A stretch of 64,000 nucleotides of DNA. Source: Protula sp. h YS-2021. Its lineage: Eukaryota > Annelida > Polychaeta > Sabellida > Serpulidae. Location: positions 78,609,214 through 78,673,213 of the forward strand of contig OX457027.1 in the NCBI GenBank assembly GCA_949752745.1. The letters run 5' to 3'. The position numbers and the translations under genes were made by a program. Below, in pieces: positions 45,693-54,734 of this stretch. Under the pieces are notes generated by a model. The model was given only the letters and a program-made list of their open reading frames with translations, made no database searches and was not told the DNA's origin. Position 1 is the first letter of the stretch, and each line of letters opens with the position of its first letter.

Positions 45693-46345
45693 GAGAAATC
45701 AACTTACTTTTGAATAGCAATGACAAGACAAGGCATTATTGTCTCATCAAGAATTTCAGCAGACTGATGGCTTATCGTACCAAGTATAATGGAGCAATGT
45801 TTTATTGTTTCAACTGTCTTCACGGGTTTACACGACAAGATCTGTTAGACAAGCATCGCGAAGTGTGTGGCAAGCATGGAGCACAACGTTTATCATTCCC
45901 TAAGGAACCCTTCATCAAGTTCAAGAATGTAGCCAAACAACAGCGAGCACCTTTTGTGATTTATGCCGACTTTGAATGTTTCACGCAAAAGTATGAAGAA
46001 GGAGACAAGTATCAACATCATCGACCAAACAGCTTCGCCTATGTGGTTGTGAGCCAGTATGACACACGCGCTCCAGTCCTGTATCGAGGAGACAATGCTG
46101 TGAAAGTCTTTTTAGACCATATGGTGAAAGAGCGTGATCGTATTGTGCATGGTTTACAACAGCCAAAGGAGATGGTGATGACTCGTGAAGACAAAGAAGA
46201 TTTCAGGACTGCTGTCGACTGCTACATTTGTCATGAGCCTCTAGGAGCAGATCGTGTGAGAGATCATGATCATATCAATGGCAAATACCGTGGAGCTGCA
46301 CATAGTGAATGCAATTTGCAATTCCGATTTCGAAAGGATCAGTAG
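45689..46345 (+). CDS. Protein-primed DNA polymerase B, exonuclease part
   Basis: The frame continues PolB with INLLLNSNDKTRHYCLIKNF, a Cys-His cluster (CFNCLHGFTRQDLLDKHREVC), the Exo I motif IYADFECF (3'-5' proofreading; Asp and Glu visible) and an HNH-like insertion (CYICHEPLGADRVRDHDHIN, AHSECNLQFR) typical of DNA_pol_B_2 proteins in Polintons. It ends at TAG 46343-46345. The frame then continues without a shift into the polymerase part, so this is an in-frame nonsense codon and not a natural end. Confidence 0.88.
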   Translation: MREINLLLNSNDKTRHYCLIKNFSRLMAYRTKYNGAMFYCFNCLHGFTRQDLLDKHREVCGKHGAQRLSFPKEPFIKFKNVAKQQRAPFVIYADFECFTQKYEEGDKYQHHRPNSFAYVVVSQYDTRAPVLYRGDNAVKVFLDHMVKERDRIVHGLQQPKEMVMTREDKEDFRTAVDCYICHEPLGADRVRDHDHINGKYRGAAHSECNLQFRFRKDQ

Positions 46346-46408
46346 GGGGATAAAGATTCTTTTATCATCCCTGTCTTTTTCCACAATTCGCGAGGCTATG
46401 ACAGTCAT

Positions 46409-48385
46409 TTGATCATGGAGAAAATTGGAAAGTTCAAAAATGAAACGATTACAGTCATTCCCAACACCGTCGAGAAATATATTGCATTCACCATGAGCAA
46501 TCTGAAATTTATGGACAGTTATCAGTTCATGAGTACGTCTCTACAGAAGTTGGTATCCAACCTGGCGGCAGAAGGGAAAGATAACTTTGATAACATGACC
46601 TCTCACATTCACGATAGCGACCAGCAAGAGTTACTGTTGAGAAAGGGAGTGTACCCCTACGATTATGTGGATGAGCCATCCAAGTTTGCTGAAACACAAT
46701 TGCCGTCCAAGGACAAGTTTTACAGTCAGCTTAGTGAAGAAGGCATTAGTGATGAGGATTATATGCATGCACAGAAGGTGTGGGAGACATTCCACTGTAC
46801 TACATTTGGTGACTACCATGACTTGTACCTGAAATCAGATGTGTTACTGCTGGCTGACGTGTTTGAAAACTTTCGTCAAGTATGTCTCAACACCTATGAA
46901 TTGGATCCTGCCCACTACTACACAGCGCCAGGACTGTCGTGGGATGCGATGTTAAAAGCGACAAAGGTGAAGTTGGAATTGATCAATGACATTGACATGT
47001 ACCAAATGGTTGAACAAGGCTTACGCGGAGGAATATCTGTCATCACACACAAGTATGCGAAAGCAAATAACCCCTACGTAGCAGAGTATGATCCCATGAA
47101 ACCAACCCATTACCTGATGTACCTCGACGCAAACAACTTGTACGGCTGGGCCATGTCACAAAGCATGCCGGAAAGTGGATTTATGTGGGTGAACGAGCCA
47201 GAATCCATTGACTTCATGGAAGTGGATGAAGATGACGAGATTGGATACATTTTAGAAGTGGATTTGGAATACCCACAGACCATTCATGATTGTCATAATC
47301 ACTACCCAGTAGCTCCAGAACGGAAATGTGTGAAGGTGGGAGAATTATCAGAGCACAGTCAGAAGCTACGGAAAGATCTCAACATGAAAGATAAACCCAG
47401 TGAAAAGCTTATTCCCAACTTGTGTGACAAGAAGAAATATGTACTTCATTATAGAAATTTACAGCAATATGTATCACTGGGATTGAAAGTCACGAAGGTG
47501 CATCGTGCCATCATGTTTGCACAGAGCAAATGGTTAGCGAAATACATCTCGTTGAACACGGAAAAGAGAAAGTTGGCCAAGAACCCGTTTGAGAAAGATT
47601 TTTTTAAATTGATGAACAACTCTGTGTTTGGCAAAACCATGGAAAATGTGAGAAAACGCATCAATGTGGAACTCGTTCACCAGGAAAAGCGGTTCAAGAA
47701 AGTTGTAGCCAAACCGTCATTCCACCAATTTAGAATTTTCAACGAAGATTTGACCGCGGTACATTTACACAAAGTGGATTTGCTTCTGGATAAGCCCATT
47801 CAAGTCGGCTTCACCATTCTCGACCTCAGCAAAGTGCTCATGTTTGACTTTCATTACAATTACATCATGACCAAGTATCCCGACGCCAAGTTCTTGTTCA
47901 GCGACACCGACAGTCTATGTTACGACATAGAAACGGATGATATCTACAAGGATATGCAGGAAGATGCCGACTTGTTCGACACAAGTGACTATCCCCCCAA
48001 TCATTTCCTGCATTCCAACGTGAACAAGAAAGTGCTTGGGAAAATGAAAGATGAGACGGCGGGCATTCCCATTGAAGAGTTTGTTGGACTTCGGCCGAAA
48101 ATGTACAGCATGATGTATGGTGGGAAAGAAAAACATACGACTAAAGGTATCACTTACGCGTGTCAAAGACGGATGAAACATGAGCAGTATAAAGACAGTT
48201 TGTTCAACCAAACGCAGATGATGGTGACAGGACACACCATTCGAAGCCATGACCACCAGATTTTCTCGGAGAAGTTGAGGAAAGTAGCTCTCTCCCCCTT
48301 TGATGATAAGCGATACGTGTTGAATGATGGCTATTCCACTTTGGCGCATGGGCATTACAAGGCAGCAGCGGCAGCAACAGTATAA
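46409..48385 (+). CDS. Protein-primed DNA polymerase B, polymerase part
   Basis: The frame really runs on from 46346 and includes FFHNSRGYDSHLI (Exo II) before the first ATG at 46409. From that ATG: Exo III (YHDLYLKSD, residues 138-144), the palm motif A YLDANNLYGWAMS (238-250), motif B LMNNSVFGKTMENV (401-414) and motif C FSDTDS (497-502) with the two catalytic Asp. All catalytic signatures of a family B, protein-primed replicase are intact. The end GHYKAAAAATV overlaps the TATA box of the next gene, so the stop TAA (48383-48385) lies inside TATAAAAG. The polymerase would replicate the linear element from its terminal repeats. Confidence 0.92.
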   Translation: MIMEKIGKFKNETITVIPNTVEKYIAFTMSNLKFMDSYQFMSTSLQKLVSNLAAEGKDNFDNMTSHIHDSDQQELLLRKGVYPYDYVDEPSKFAETQLPSKDKFYSQLSEEGISDEDYMHAQKVWETFHCTTFGDYHDLYLKSDVLLLADVFENFRQVCLNTYELDPAHYYTAPGLSWDAMLKATKVKLELINDIDMYQMVEQGLRGGISVITHKYAKANNPYVAEYDPMKPTHYLMYLDANNLYGWAMSQSMPESGFMWVNEPESIDFMEVDEDDEIGYILEVDLEYPQTIHDCHNHYPVAPERKCVKVGELSEHSQKLRKDLNMKDKPSEKLIPNLCDKKKYVLHYRNLQQYVSLGLKVTKVHRAIMFAQSKWLAKYISLNTEKRKLAKNPFEKDFFKLMNNSVFGKTMENVRKRINVELVHQEKRFKKVVAKPSFHQFRIFNEDLTAVHLHKVDLLLDKPIQVGFTILDLSKVLMFDFHYNYIMTKYPDAKFLFSDTDSLCYDIETDDIYKDMQEDADLFDTSDYPPNHFLHSNVNKKVLGKMKDETAGIPIEEFVGLRPKMYSMMYGGKEKHTTKGITYACQRRMKHEQYKDSLFNQTQMMVTGHTIRSHDHQIFSEKLRKVALSPFDDKRYVLNDGYSTLAHGHYKAAAAATV

Positions 48386-48398
48386 AAGGGGGGGGGGA
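48381..48398 (+). promoter_or_regulatory. TATA box plus G tract overlapping the PolB stop
   Basis: TATAAAAG (48381-48388) is followed directly by a run of G up to 48398. The PolB stop codon TAA is part of the box. The next ATG is at 48438. Confidence 0.65.
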
Positions 48399-48437
48399 CT
48401 CTCACCAAACTTCAGAGTGAGTGAGTTGAGGGTGAAC

Positions 48438-48563
48438 ATGAAGAGATCTGCAACAACGGCGCGCAATCTTACGATTCCTAGAAGCTATACAACATCCACT
48501 GTTCGACATCATCCGAGTATAAAATACACACACACACAGACGAGATGGAAGACGACTATTTGA
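48438..48563 (+). CDS. Short basic hypothetical peptide
   Basis: A 41-codon frame, MKRSATTARNLTIPRSYTT..., rich in Arg/Thr/Ser, begins 40 bases after the G tract and overlaps the start of the PC4-like gene. It has no recognised family and may be only leader sequence. Confidence 0.3.
   Translation: MKRSATTARNLTIPRSYTTSTVRHHPSIKYTHTQTRWKTTI
48519..48526 (+). promoter_or_regulatory. Second TATA box (TATAAAAT)
   Basis: TATAAAAT followed by a CA-repeat lies 19 bases before ATG 48545 of the PC4-like gene. It could instead be a chance occurrence because it is close to the ATG. Confidence 0.4.
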
Positions 48564-49170
48564 TGGATTATGAACCCATGACATATGGATTCTCCTATTT
48601 GAGAAACTTATGTGATGACATTGTGCTACGGCATTTTGGACAGTATCTCGTCCTATCGTGATGACCAATCCGTGTTGAAGGATCACCTAGACAAGTTGAG
48701 AATACCCGGCTTTCTCCTAGCAGTCTCGGATGAATTAGAAGTGCGTGTGACTGAGAACGGTCTAGACGTGTTTGTACAATTTCGCCAATATGACGAGCTT
48801 ACAGAAGACTGCGACATCATCACCCTCAGCACAGTGGAATGGAACGCGCTGTTACACGCATTGGATTGGGAAGAATCGTCTGCTAGAATTCAAAGAGGAT
48901 GGAATACAACTCAAGCGGGGTACCAAATCCATTGAGGTGACACAGCCTATGCGGCTGATGCGGCTGATGCGGCTGATGGACTTAGAAGAAGGATATGAAC
49001 TGAAACTGTCTGAACATGAAACTGTTAAAATGATAAAGTTTGGTGATGTGCGTTATGTGAGCTTTCATAGCATTTACAAACGTGGGTGCAATGTCTATGA
49101 TACCTATATTAATTTAAATTGTAATGAATGGCATGCATTGATCAATGTATTGAGAGAGAGAAAACTGTAA
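48545..49170 (+). pseudogene. PC4-like two-repeat protein, frameshifted
   Basis: Three frames cover one protein: MEDDYLMDYEPMTYGFSYLR (from 48545), then KDHLDKLRIPGFLLAVSDE with repeat 1 (LEVRVTENGLDVFVQFRQY ... ITLSTVEWNALLHAL, 48612-48880), then repeat 2 (TVKMIKFGDVRYVSFHSIY ... YINLNCNEWHALINVL, to 49170). The pattern of a strand pair ending in [IV]xL[NS]xxEWxxL resembles the PC4/Sub1 single-stranded-DNA-binding fold. A paralogue lies at 60219-60857. A 9-base repeat CGGCTGATG (three copies, about 48952-48978) encodes MRLMRLMRLM. Two frame changes, or unrecognised introns, interrupt it. AATAAA at about 49223 is a likely poly(A) signal. Confidence 0.6.
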
Positions 49171-49315
49171 AAAAGTAGTTGGTAGATAAGAAGTGGGGGG
49201 GGGGGGGGTTTGGAAAACACAATAAAAACAAGATCAGTTTGAAACTTGAGTCTTTTTTCTTTTCTTCAAAACTTGAACAATTATTCAACAACTTAACTAC
49301 AGCTTAACTACACCA

Positions 49316-49756
49316 TTAATAAAACAAAGGTTTATAATGTCTATAGACAAAATCCTTTACAATTAAATCCCCATCCTTTCTTTTTAATATATTCACAATA
49401 TCAAACATACTCTGACCTCGAGCTCTATGCCATATATAATATACACAATAAAAACCACACGCCGATGATATCGGCGTTTGTAATGAGATGGAATTATACA
49501 TATAGTCATTTCTTAAAAACGTTCCTAAACGCTCATCGAGAGGTAACAGTCCATAAGAGTCAAAGTATTCCACAGGGTCTTTGTCATAATACACTGCCAC
49601 CCAATGCTCTCCTGGTTCATCATGATCGTCGGTGTTGATGACATAGGCACCGCGTTGTAAAGACGGTGGTAACTGGTCCATGGCAAACACACCTTGGAAC
49701 AAGTCTTTGGTCGCGGCATCATGGCTCAGTATGGCTTGTATCTGCTTCGTGTTCAT
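49316..49756 (-). CDS. Adenain-like maturation cysteine protease, copy 1
   Basis: A 146-residue protein of the adenovirus-protease (C5/Ulp1-like) fold. His51 lies in EHWVAVYYD, Asp66 in YFDSYG, Gln93 in LQTPIS (oxyanion hole) and Cys100 in SSACGFYC, the order His-acid-Gln-Cys. It would cleave capsid precursors during virion maturation. The ATG overlaps the stop of the upstream capsid frame in ATGA. This is identical in amino acids to copy 2. It is the last gene of the minus-strand array in copy 1 and convergent to the PC4-like gene. Confidence 0.93.
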   Translation of the reverse strand: MNTKQIQAILSHDAATKDLFQGVFAMDQLPPSLQRGAYVINTDDHDEPGEHWVAVYYDKDPVEYFDSYGLLPLDERLGTFLRNDYMYNSISLQTPISSACGFYCVYYIWHRARGQSMFDIVNILKRKDGDLIVKDFVYRHYKPLFY

Positions 49757-51126
49757 GACTGGTACTCGAATTGGATGCTACGATTGGCACTGATCTCAAT
49801 AATGTTGTCAAATTCAGCATAGACGATGACATTAATTGTAGGTTGCAAAGCCCTAGCAAAGTTCATTTCTAGCCGCAAATTCCCATGCTTGATCAGGGGA
49901 AAATGATCAGCCCCATCATAATCCGGTGTTAAGTCGAACGAAAATAAAGAATACCCTCTAGGCCAATCTTCCCTTTTTATAATGGAACTTTTCTCACCAT
50001 TCAATCGATCAAACGATTTGTAAAGCGTTTCAAAAGCGTCTAGGTACTTGTTCTGTGTAATGTCAAGCTTGAGCGGTTAGGATAGGACTGGTTCACCATC
50101 CATGTACAGTTGCATATAGTTCAGATCAAAATGTTTGAAATCATATGGATTCCTCAATACTGACCCACCAAAGGCTTCATTATGAACCAGACCAATGACA
50201 ATGCGATTTGGTAGTTGACCCAAAAAGATGTTGTCTTTCACAAAAGACCGAAATCCTGCTGGAATGGCCAAGACTTTACATTCTTTTCTAGTGATGATGA
50301 TCTTGGCAGGACTTTTCAGCAATGCGTCTGTATGCCCTAACTGAATGCCTGGACTCACCCTCACTTTGCGAATGGTTAAAAATGCCTCTTTCACTTCTAC
50401 CTTATAGGTATTATCTGCAGCCATCAATACATAGTCATCTTTCTGTCTATGGAAACGCAATTTCAAACTGATGCCATTCGGAAGATAACGATCCTGCACA
50501 AACAAATCTATCCTTAAACCACCTGCCAGCATAAACTCACGGCTGAGACGTGTATGCAAATAACGATGGTGTAAGCCATTGTTTCCTTGCTTAGCCAAGT
50601 CACCACCGTCAGCATTGACATGAAACCCGGATACATATTGTTCATGATTAGGTCTTTTCACCTCATAACTATTCATCGACCCAGCAGTATCCTTGTACAT
50701 GAGACGCATAGAGCGCTCGGAATGGAGACTTTCTTCCGAATCATGGATGAGATGAGAGATAATGCTGGTATACCCATGAGTATTGTTGCTATGAGAAACC
50801 AACCGATCATTTAGAAACAATTCAATATTAGACCATAACCCATTAAACACATCATTGATGCAAGAGACATTATCCTCTGCGCCACACGCTGATCCATCGG
50901 CCTTAAGAATGCGACATACAATATGAAGTTTGCTGTTCTTTAAATCCAGATATTCTTCTGTACTCGCAGGAATGTAGAATTCTATGGGAGCACCCTCTGT
51001 AATGGTAGTCAGTGGTTGATAGTCGACATTATAACTTTTCTCTACAGCAGTTTGCGTCGGCGGTACGTGAAACCATTCCAATGGAGAAAGATTGCATTCG
51101 CACGAATGATTGTGAATGAGAGACAT
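49753..51126 (-). CDS. Major capsid protein, copy 1, with in-frame TAA
   Basis: The capsid frame starts MSLIHNHSCECNLSPLEWFH at 51126, includes EFYIPASTEEYLDLKNSKLH, RYLHTRLSREFMLAGGLR, QDRYLPNGISLKLRFHRQKD and VRVSPGIQLGHTDALL, and is of the F54H12.2-like/Polinton major-capsid family (double jelly roll by analogy). TAA at 50077-50079, after EPVLS, interrupts it. The frame continues unbroken to 49753 with REDWPRGYSLFSFDLTPDY and ends in the ATGA overlap with the protease. Total 457 codons plus the final stop. The homologous position in decayed copy 1 at 35 kb is Lys. A 349-residue truncated product is predicted unless the stop is read through. Confidence 0.88.
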
Positions 51127-51493
51127 GATTTTTTTTTAAAAAGATATCTCTTTTATGTTTTTTTGATGCTATCCGTCTAGCTGTTTTTCGTCTTCTGGCA
51201 CGTTTCGTCGGTTGCACTCTCTTTTTATATACATCACCACCACCAAACACACGCTGTGCTACTCGGCCCGTAACATCTTTCGCAACATTCTTTGCAGCCT
51301 TCTTAAGATGTGGCGCAACGATCTTAGCCCCAGCCTTAAGTAGTGGAATAGCTCTACGAGCCAATGATCCCAGTATTGAACCAATACCATCCCCATATTG
51401 AATTCGCGCTCCTTTGAATCCTGGTAATTCTCCACCCACTTGACGAAGAAAATGGTTGCGATATGCAGACGAATCGTGTGTGTAGGCTTTCAT
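51029..51493 (-). CDS. Basic pVI/core-like virion protein, copy 1
   Basis: This protein starts MKAYTHDSSAYRNHFLRQVG and has GGELPGFKGARIQYGDGIGS, an amphipathic stretch (LARRAIPLLKAGAKIVAPHL) and a strongly basic tail (KRARRRKTARR). Size and composition resemble adenovirus minor proteins such as pVI or core protein X, which help membrane disruption or condense DNA. That analogy is inference. The start overlaps the penton stop by ATGA, and its 3' end overlaps the capsid start in another frame. Confidence 0.8.
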   Translation of the reverse strand: MKAYTHDSSAYRNHFLRQVGGELPGFKGARIQYGDGIGSILGSLARRAIPLLKAGAKIVAPHLKKAAKNVAKDVTGRVAQRVFGGGDVYKKRVQPTKRARRRKTARRIASKKHKRDIFLKKNHVSHSQSFVRMQSFSIGMVSRTADANCCREKL

Positions 51494-52090
51494 AATGCTT
51501 TTGGTCGAAAATGGAGTTTACAGATCACTTTTCCAGTTTGAAATGGAACAGTATGGCATGTGTCGTCCTTTATATTCATCTCTATCATGTCAAATTTGGA
51601 TGTGTTTACAGGGACATAGTGCGGTTCGCCGTACGTTTTCATAACAATGTCGCCATCATGACCTTGTATCCCAACAGAACGTAGCAAAGGCACATAATAA
51701 ATCCCCAACAACTTGTGGTTCACAAATACTACAATACACATACAGTGTATAAAACCCCTGTTTCACATCGGCTTTATGGTCAGCTGTACACATTTCAGTA
51801 TACCAGTGATCTGGGATAAATCCTAAAATCTCAGCTAATCCAGTGGAGAAGGACACTTCAAAGCCATAATTTAGAAATAGAAACACACGTCGTCTAATTT
51901 TATCATACTTTAGCCGAATAGCGTCTTTAAGATCATCTTTCATAGAATGAGTCGCTTCTTCATTCACTGCCTGACATATCTCTGGTATGGATCTGTAGTA
52001 GCCATAAGGAATATTGATAGTGTCAAGAACAGCATCTGTCAGCGGTTGTTGTCGATACTGAATAGAATAGTCCATGCCATGTCTCATCGT
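51490..52090 (-). pseudogene. Penton/minor capsid, truncated and frameshifted duplicate
   Basis: Two frames (52087-51656 and 51741-51490) match the intact penton. One extra base in an A/T stretch near 51700 shifts the frame between QVVGD and YYVPLLRSVG. The first 58 or so codons are missing, because the duplication breakpoint at 52090 falls inside the gene. The C-terminal part is intact, so the ATGA overlap with the pVI-like gene is preserved. Confidence 0.9.
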
Positions 52091-52095
52091 GTCTC

Positions 52096-52406
52096 ATTGG
52101 ATTGGGAAGAATCGTCTGCTTGAATTCAAAGAGGATGGAATACAACTCAAGCGGGGTACCAAATCCATTGAGGTGACACAGCCTATGCGGCTGATGCGGC
52201 TGATGCGGCTGATGGACTTAGAAGAAGGATATGAACTGAAACTGTCTGAACATGAAACTGTTAAAATGATAAAGTTTGGTGATGTGCGTTATGTGAGCTT
52301 TCATAGCATTTACAAACGTGGGTGTAATGTCTATGATACCTATATTAATTTAAATTGTAATGAATGGCATGCATTGATCAATGTATTGAGAGAGAGAAAA
52401 CTGTAA
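52096..52406 (+). pseudogene. PC4-like protein tail, duplicated fragment
   Basis: The last repeat (EDGIQLKRGTKSIEV, MIKFGDVRYVSFHSIY, NCNEWHALINVL) is copied from 48860-49170. No start, promoter or N-terminal part is present, so it is a by-product of the tandem duplication. Confidence 0.85.
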
Positions 52407-52550
52407 AAAAGTAGTTGGTAGATAAGAAGTGGGGGGGGGGGAGTTTGGAAAACACAATAAAAACAAGATCAGTTTGAAACTTGAGTCTTTTTTCTTTTCT
52501 TCAAAACTTGAACAATTATTCAACAACTTAACTACAGCTTAACTACACCA

Positions 52551-52991
52551 TTAATAAAACAAAGGTTTATAATGTCTATAGACAAAATCCTTTACAATTA
52601 AATCCCCATCCTTTCTTTTTAATATATTCACAATATCAAACATACTCTGACCTCGAGCTCTATGCCATATATAATATACACAATAAAAACCACACGCCGA
52701 TGATATCGGCGTTTGTAATGAGATGGAATTATACATATAGTCATTTCTTAAAAACGTTCCTAAACGCTCATCGAGAGGTAACAGTCCATAAGAGTCAAAG
52801 TATTCAACAGGGTCTTTGTCATAATACACTGCCACCCAATGCTCTCCTGGTTCATCATGATCGTCGGTGTTGATGACATAGGCACCGCGTTGTAAAGACG
52901 GTGGTAACTGGTCCATGGCAAACACACCTTGGAACAAGTCTTTGGTCGCGGCATCATGGCTCAGTATGGCTTGTATCTGCTTCGTGTTCAT
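52551..52991 (-). CDS. Adenain-like maturation cysteine protease, copy 2
   Basis: Identical in residues to copy 1, with the same His51, Asp66, Gln93 and Cys100. The start overlaps the capsid stop as ATGA. It ends next to the duplicated PC4-like tail. Two functional-looking protease genes thus exist in the element. Confidence 0.93.
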   Translation of the reverse strand: MNTKQIQAILSHDAATKDLFQGVFAMDQLPPSLQRGAYVINTDDHDEPGEHWVAVYYDKDPVEYFDSYGLLPLDERLGTFLRNDYMYNSISLQTPISSACGFYCVYYIWHRARGQSMFDIVNILKRKDGDLIVKDFVYRHYKPLFY

Positions 52992-54367
52992 GACTGGTAC
53001 TCGAATTGGATGCTACGATTGGCACTGATCTCAATAATGTTGTCAAATTCAGCATAGACGATGACATTAATTGTAGGTTGCAAAGCCCTAGCAAAGTTCA
53101 TTTCTAGCCGCAAATTCCCATGCTTGATCAGGGGAAAATGATCAGCCCCATCATAATCCGGTGTTAAGTCGAACGAAAATAAAGAATACCCTCTAGGCCA
53201 ATCTTCCCTTTTTATAATGGAACTTTTCTCACCATTCAATCGATCAAACGATTTGTAAAGCGTTTCAAAAGCGTCTAGGTACTTGTTCTGTGTAATGTCA
53301 AGCTTGAGCGGTTAGGATAGGACTGGTTCACCATCCATGTACAGTTGCATATAGTTCAGATCAAAATGTTTGAAATCATATGGATTCCTCAATACTGACC
53401 CACCAAAGGCTTCATTATGAACCAGACCAATGACAATGCGATTTGGTAGTTGACCCAAAAAGATGTTGTCTTTCACAAAAGACCGAAATCCTGCTGGAAT
53501 GGCCAAGACTTTACATTCTTTTCTAGTGATGATGATCTTGGCAGGACTTTTCAGCAATGCGTCTGTATGCCCTAACTGAATGCCTGGACTCACCCTCACT
53601 TTGCGAATGGTTAAAAATGCCTCTTTCACTTCTACCTTATAGGTATTATCTGCAGCCATCAATACATAGTCATCTTTCTGTCTATGGAAACGCAATTTCA
53701 AACTGATGCCATTCGGAAGATAACGATCCTGCTCAAACAAATCTATCCTTAAACCACCTGCCAGCATAAACTCGCGGCTGAGACGTGTATGCAAATAACG
53801 ATGGTGTAAGCCATTGTTTCCTTGCTCAGCCAAGTCACCACCGTTGACATTGACATTGACATGAAACCCGGATACATATTGTTCATGATTAGGTCTTTTC
53901 ACCTCATAACTATTCATCGACCCAGCAGTCTCCTTGTACATGAGACGCATAGAGCGCTCGGAATGGAGACTTTCTTCCGAATCATGGATGAGATGAGAGA
54001 TAATGCTGGTATACCCATGAGTATTGTTGCTATGAGAAACCAACCGATCATTCAGAAACAATTCAATATTAGACCATAACCCATTAAACACATCATTGAT
54101 GCAAGAGACATTATCCTCTGCGCCACACGCTGATCCATCGGCCTTAAGAATGCGACATACAATATGAAGTTTGCTGTTCTTTAAATCCAGATATTCTTCT
54201 GTACTCGCAGGAATGTAGAATTCTATGGGAGCACCCTCTGTAATGGTAGTCAGTGGTTGATAGTCGACATTATAACTTTTCTCTACAGCAGTTTGCGTCG
54301 GCGGTACGTGAAACCATTCCAATGGAGAAAGATTGCATTCGCACGAATGATTGTGAATGAGAGACAT
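52988..54367 (-). CDS. Major capsid protein, copy 2, with in-frame TAA
   Basis: Same organisation as copy 1: start MSLIHNHSCECN at 54367, TAA at 53312-53314 after EPVLS, and the remaining C-terminal part in frame to 52988. Compared with copy 1 it has two additional codons (an NVNV stretch near 53850, inserted in FHVN-GGD) and single substitutions (Asp/Glu at KETAGS, Val/Glu at LFEQDRY). Because both copies share the TAA, the mutation predates the duplication or was spread by gene conversion. Confidence 0.88.
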
Positions 54368-54734
54368 GATTTTTTTTTAAAAAGATATCTCTTTTATGTT
54401 TTTTTGATGCTATCCGTCTAGCTGTTTTTCGTCTTCTGGCACGTTTCGTCGGTTGCACTCTCTTTTTATATACATCACCACCACCAAACACACGCTGTGC
54501 TACTCGGCCCGTAACATCTTTCGCAACATTCTTTGCAGCCTTCTTAAGATGTGGCGCAACGATCTTAGCCCCAGCCTTAAGTAGTGGAATAGCTCTACGA
54601 GCCAATGATCCCAGTATTGAACCAATACCATCCCCATATTGAATTCGCACTCCTTTGAATCCTGGTAATTCTCCACCCACTTGACGAAGAAAATGGTTGC
54701 GATATGCAGACGGATCGTGTGTGTAGGCTTTCAT
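54270..54734 (-). CDS. Basic pVI/core-like virion protein, copy 2
   Basis: Same protein as copy 1 with Pro for Ser in MKAYTHDPSAY and Val for Ala in PGFKGVRIQ. The hydrophobic/amphipathic centre and basic tail are unchanged. The ATG lies in the ATGA shared with the penton stop. The C-terminal 30 codons overlap the capsid start in another frame, after an A-rich run that could have shifted the frame. Confidence 0.8.
   Translation of the reverse strand: MKAYTHDPSAYRNHFLRQVGGELPGFKGVRIQYGDGIGSILGSLARRAIPLLKAGAKIVAPHLKKAAKNVAKDVTGRVAQRVFGGGDVYKKRVQPTKRARRRKTARRIASKKHKRDIFLKKNHVSHSQSFVRMQSFSIGMVSRTADANCCREKL

Larger units (their letters stand above)
48860..52090. repeat. Internal tandem duplication, copy 1 (3.23 kb)
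   Basis: This segment is repeated at 52096-55330 with an offset of 3235-3241 bases and only scattered substitutions and short length changes (G run near 49195, a 6-base insertion in the capsid gene). It starts within the PC4-like gene and ends within the penton gene. The junction is at 52091-52095, with five unmatched bases (GTCTC). Confidence 0.93.

Noticed and set aside
47915..48466. Minus-strand open frame of 183 codons
   Set aside because: Antisense to PolB, which carries clear catalytic motifs; no homology on this strand.
49525..49722. Minus-strand frame overlapping the protease
   Set aside because: Alternative frame inside a protease with intact catalytic residues; shadow frame.
45689..53314. 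Stop-codon reassignment (TAA/TAG as sense) suggested by in-frame stops in PolB and capsid
   Set aside because: Other genes in the element end at TAA/TAG exactly where homologues end or overlap the next start, and RHOA ends at TAG after its CAAX box. Two isolated mutations explain the data better.
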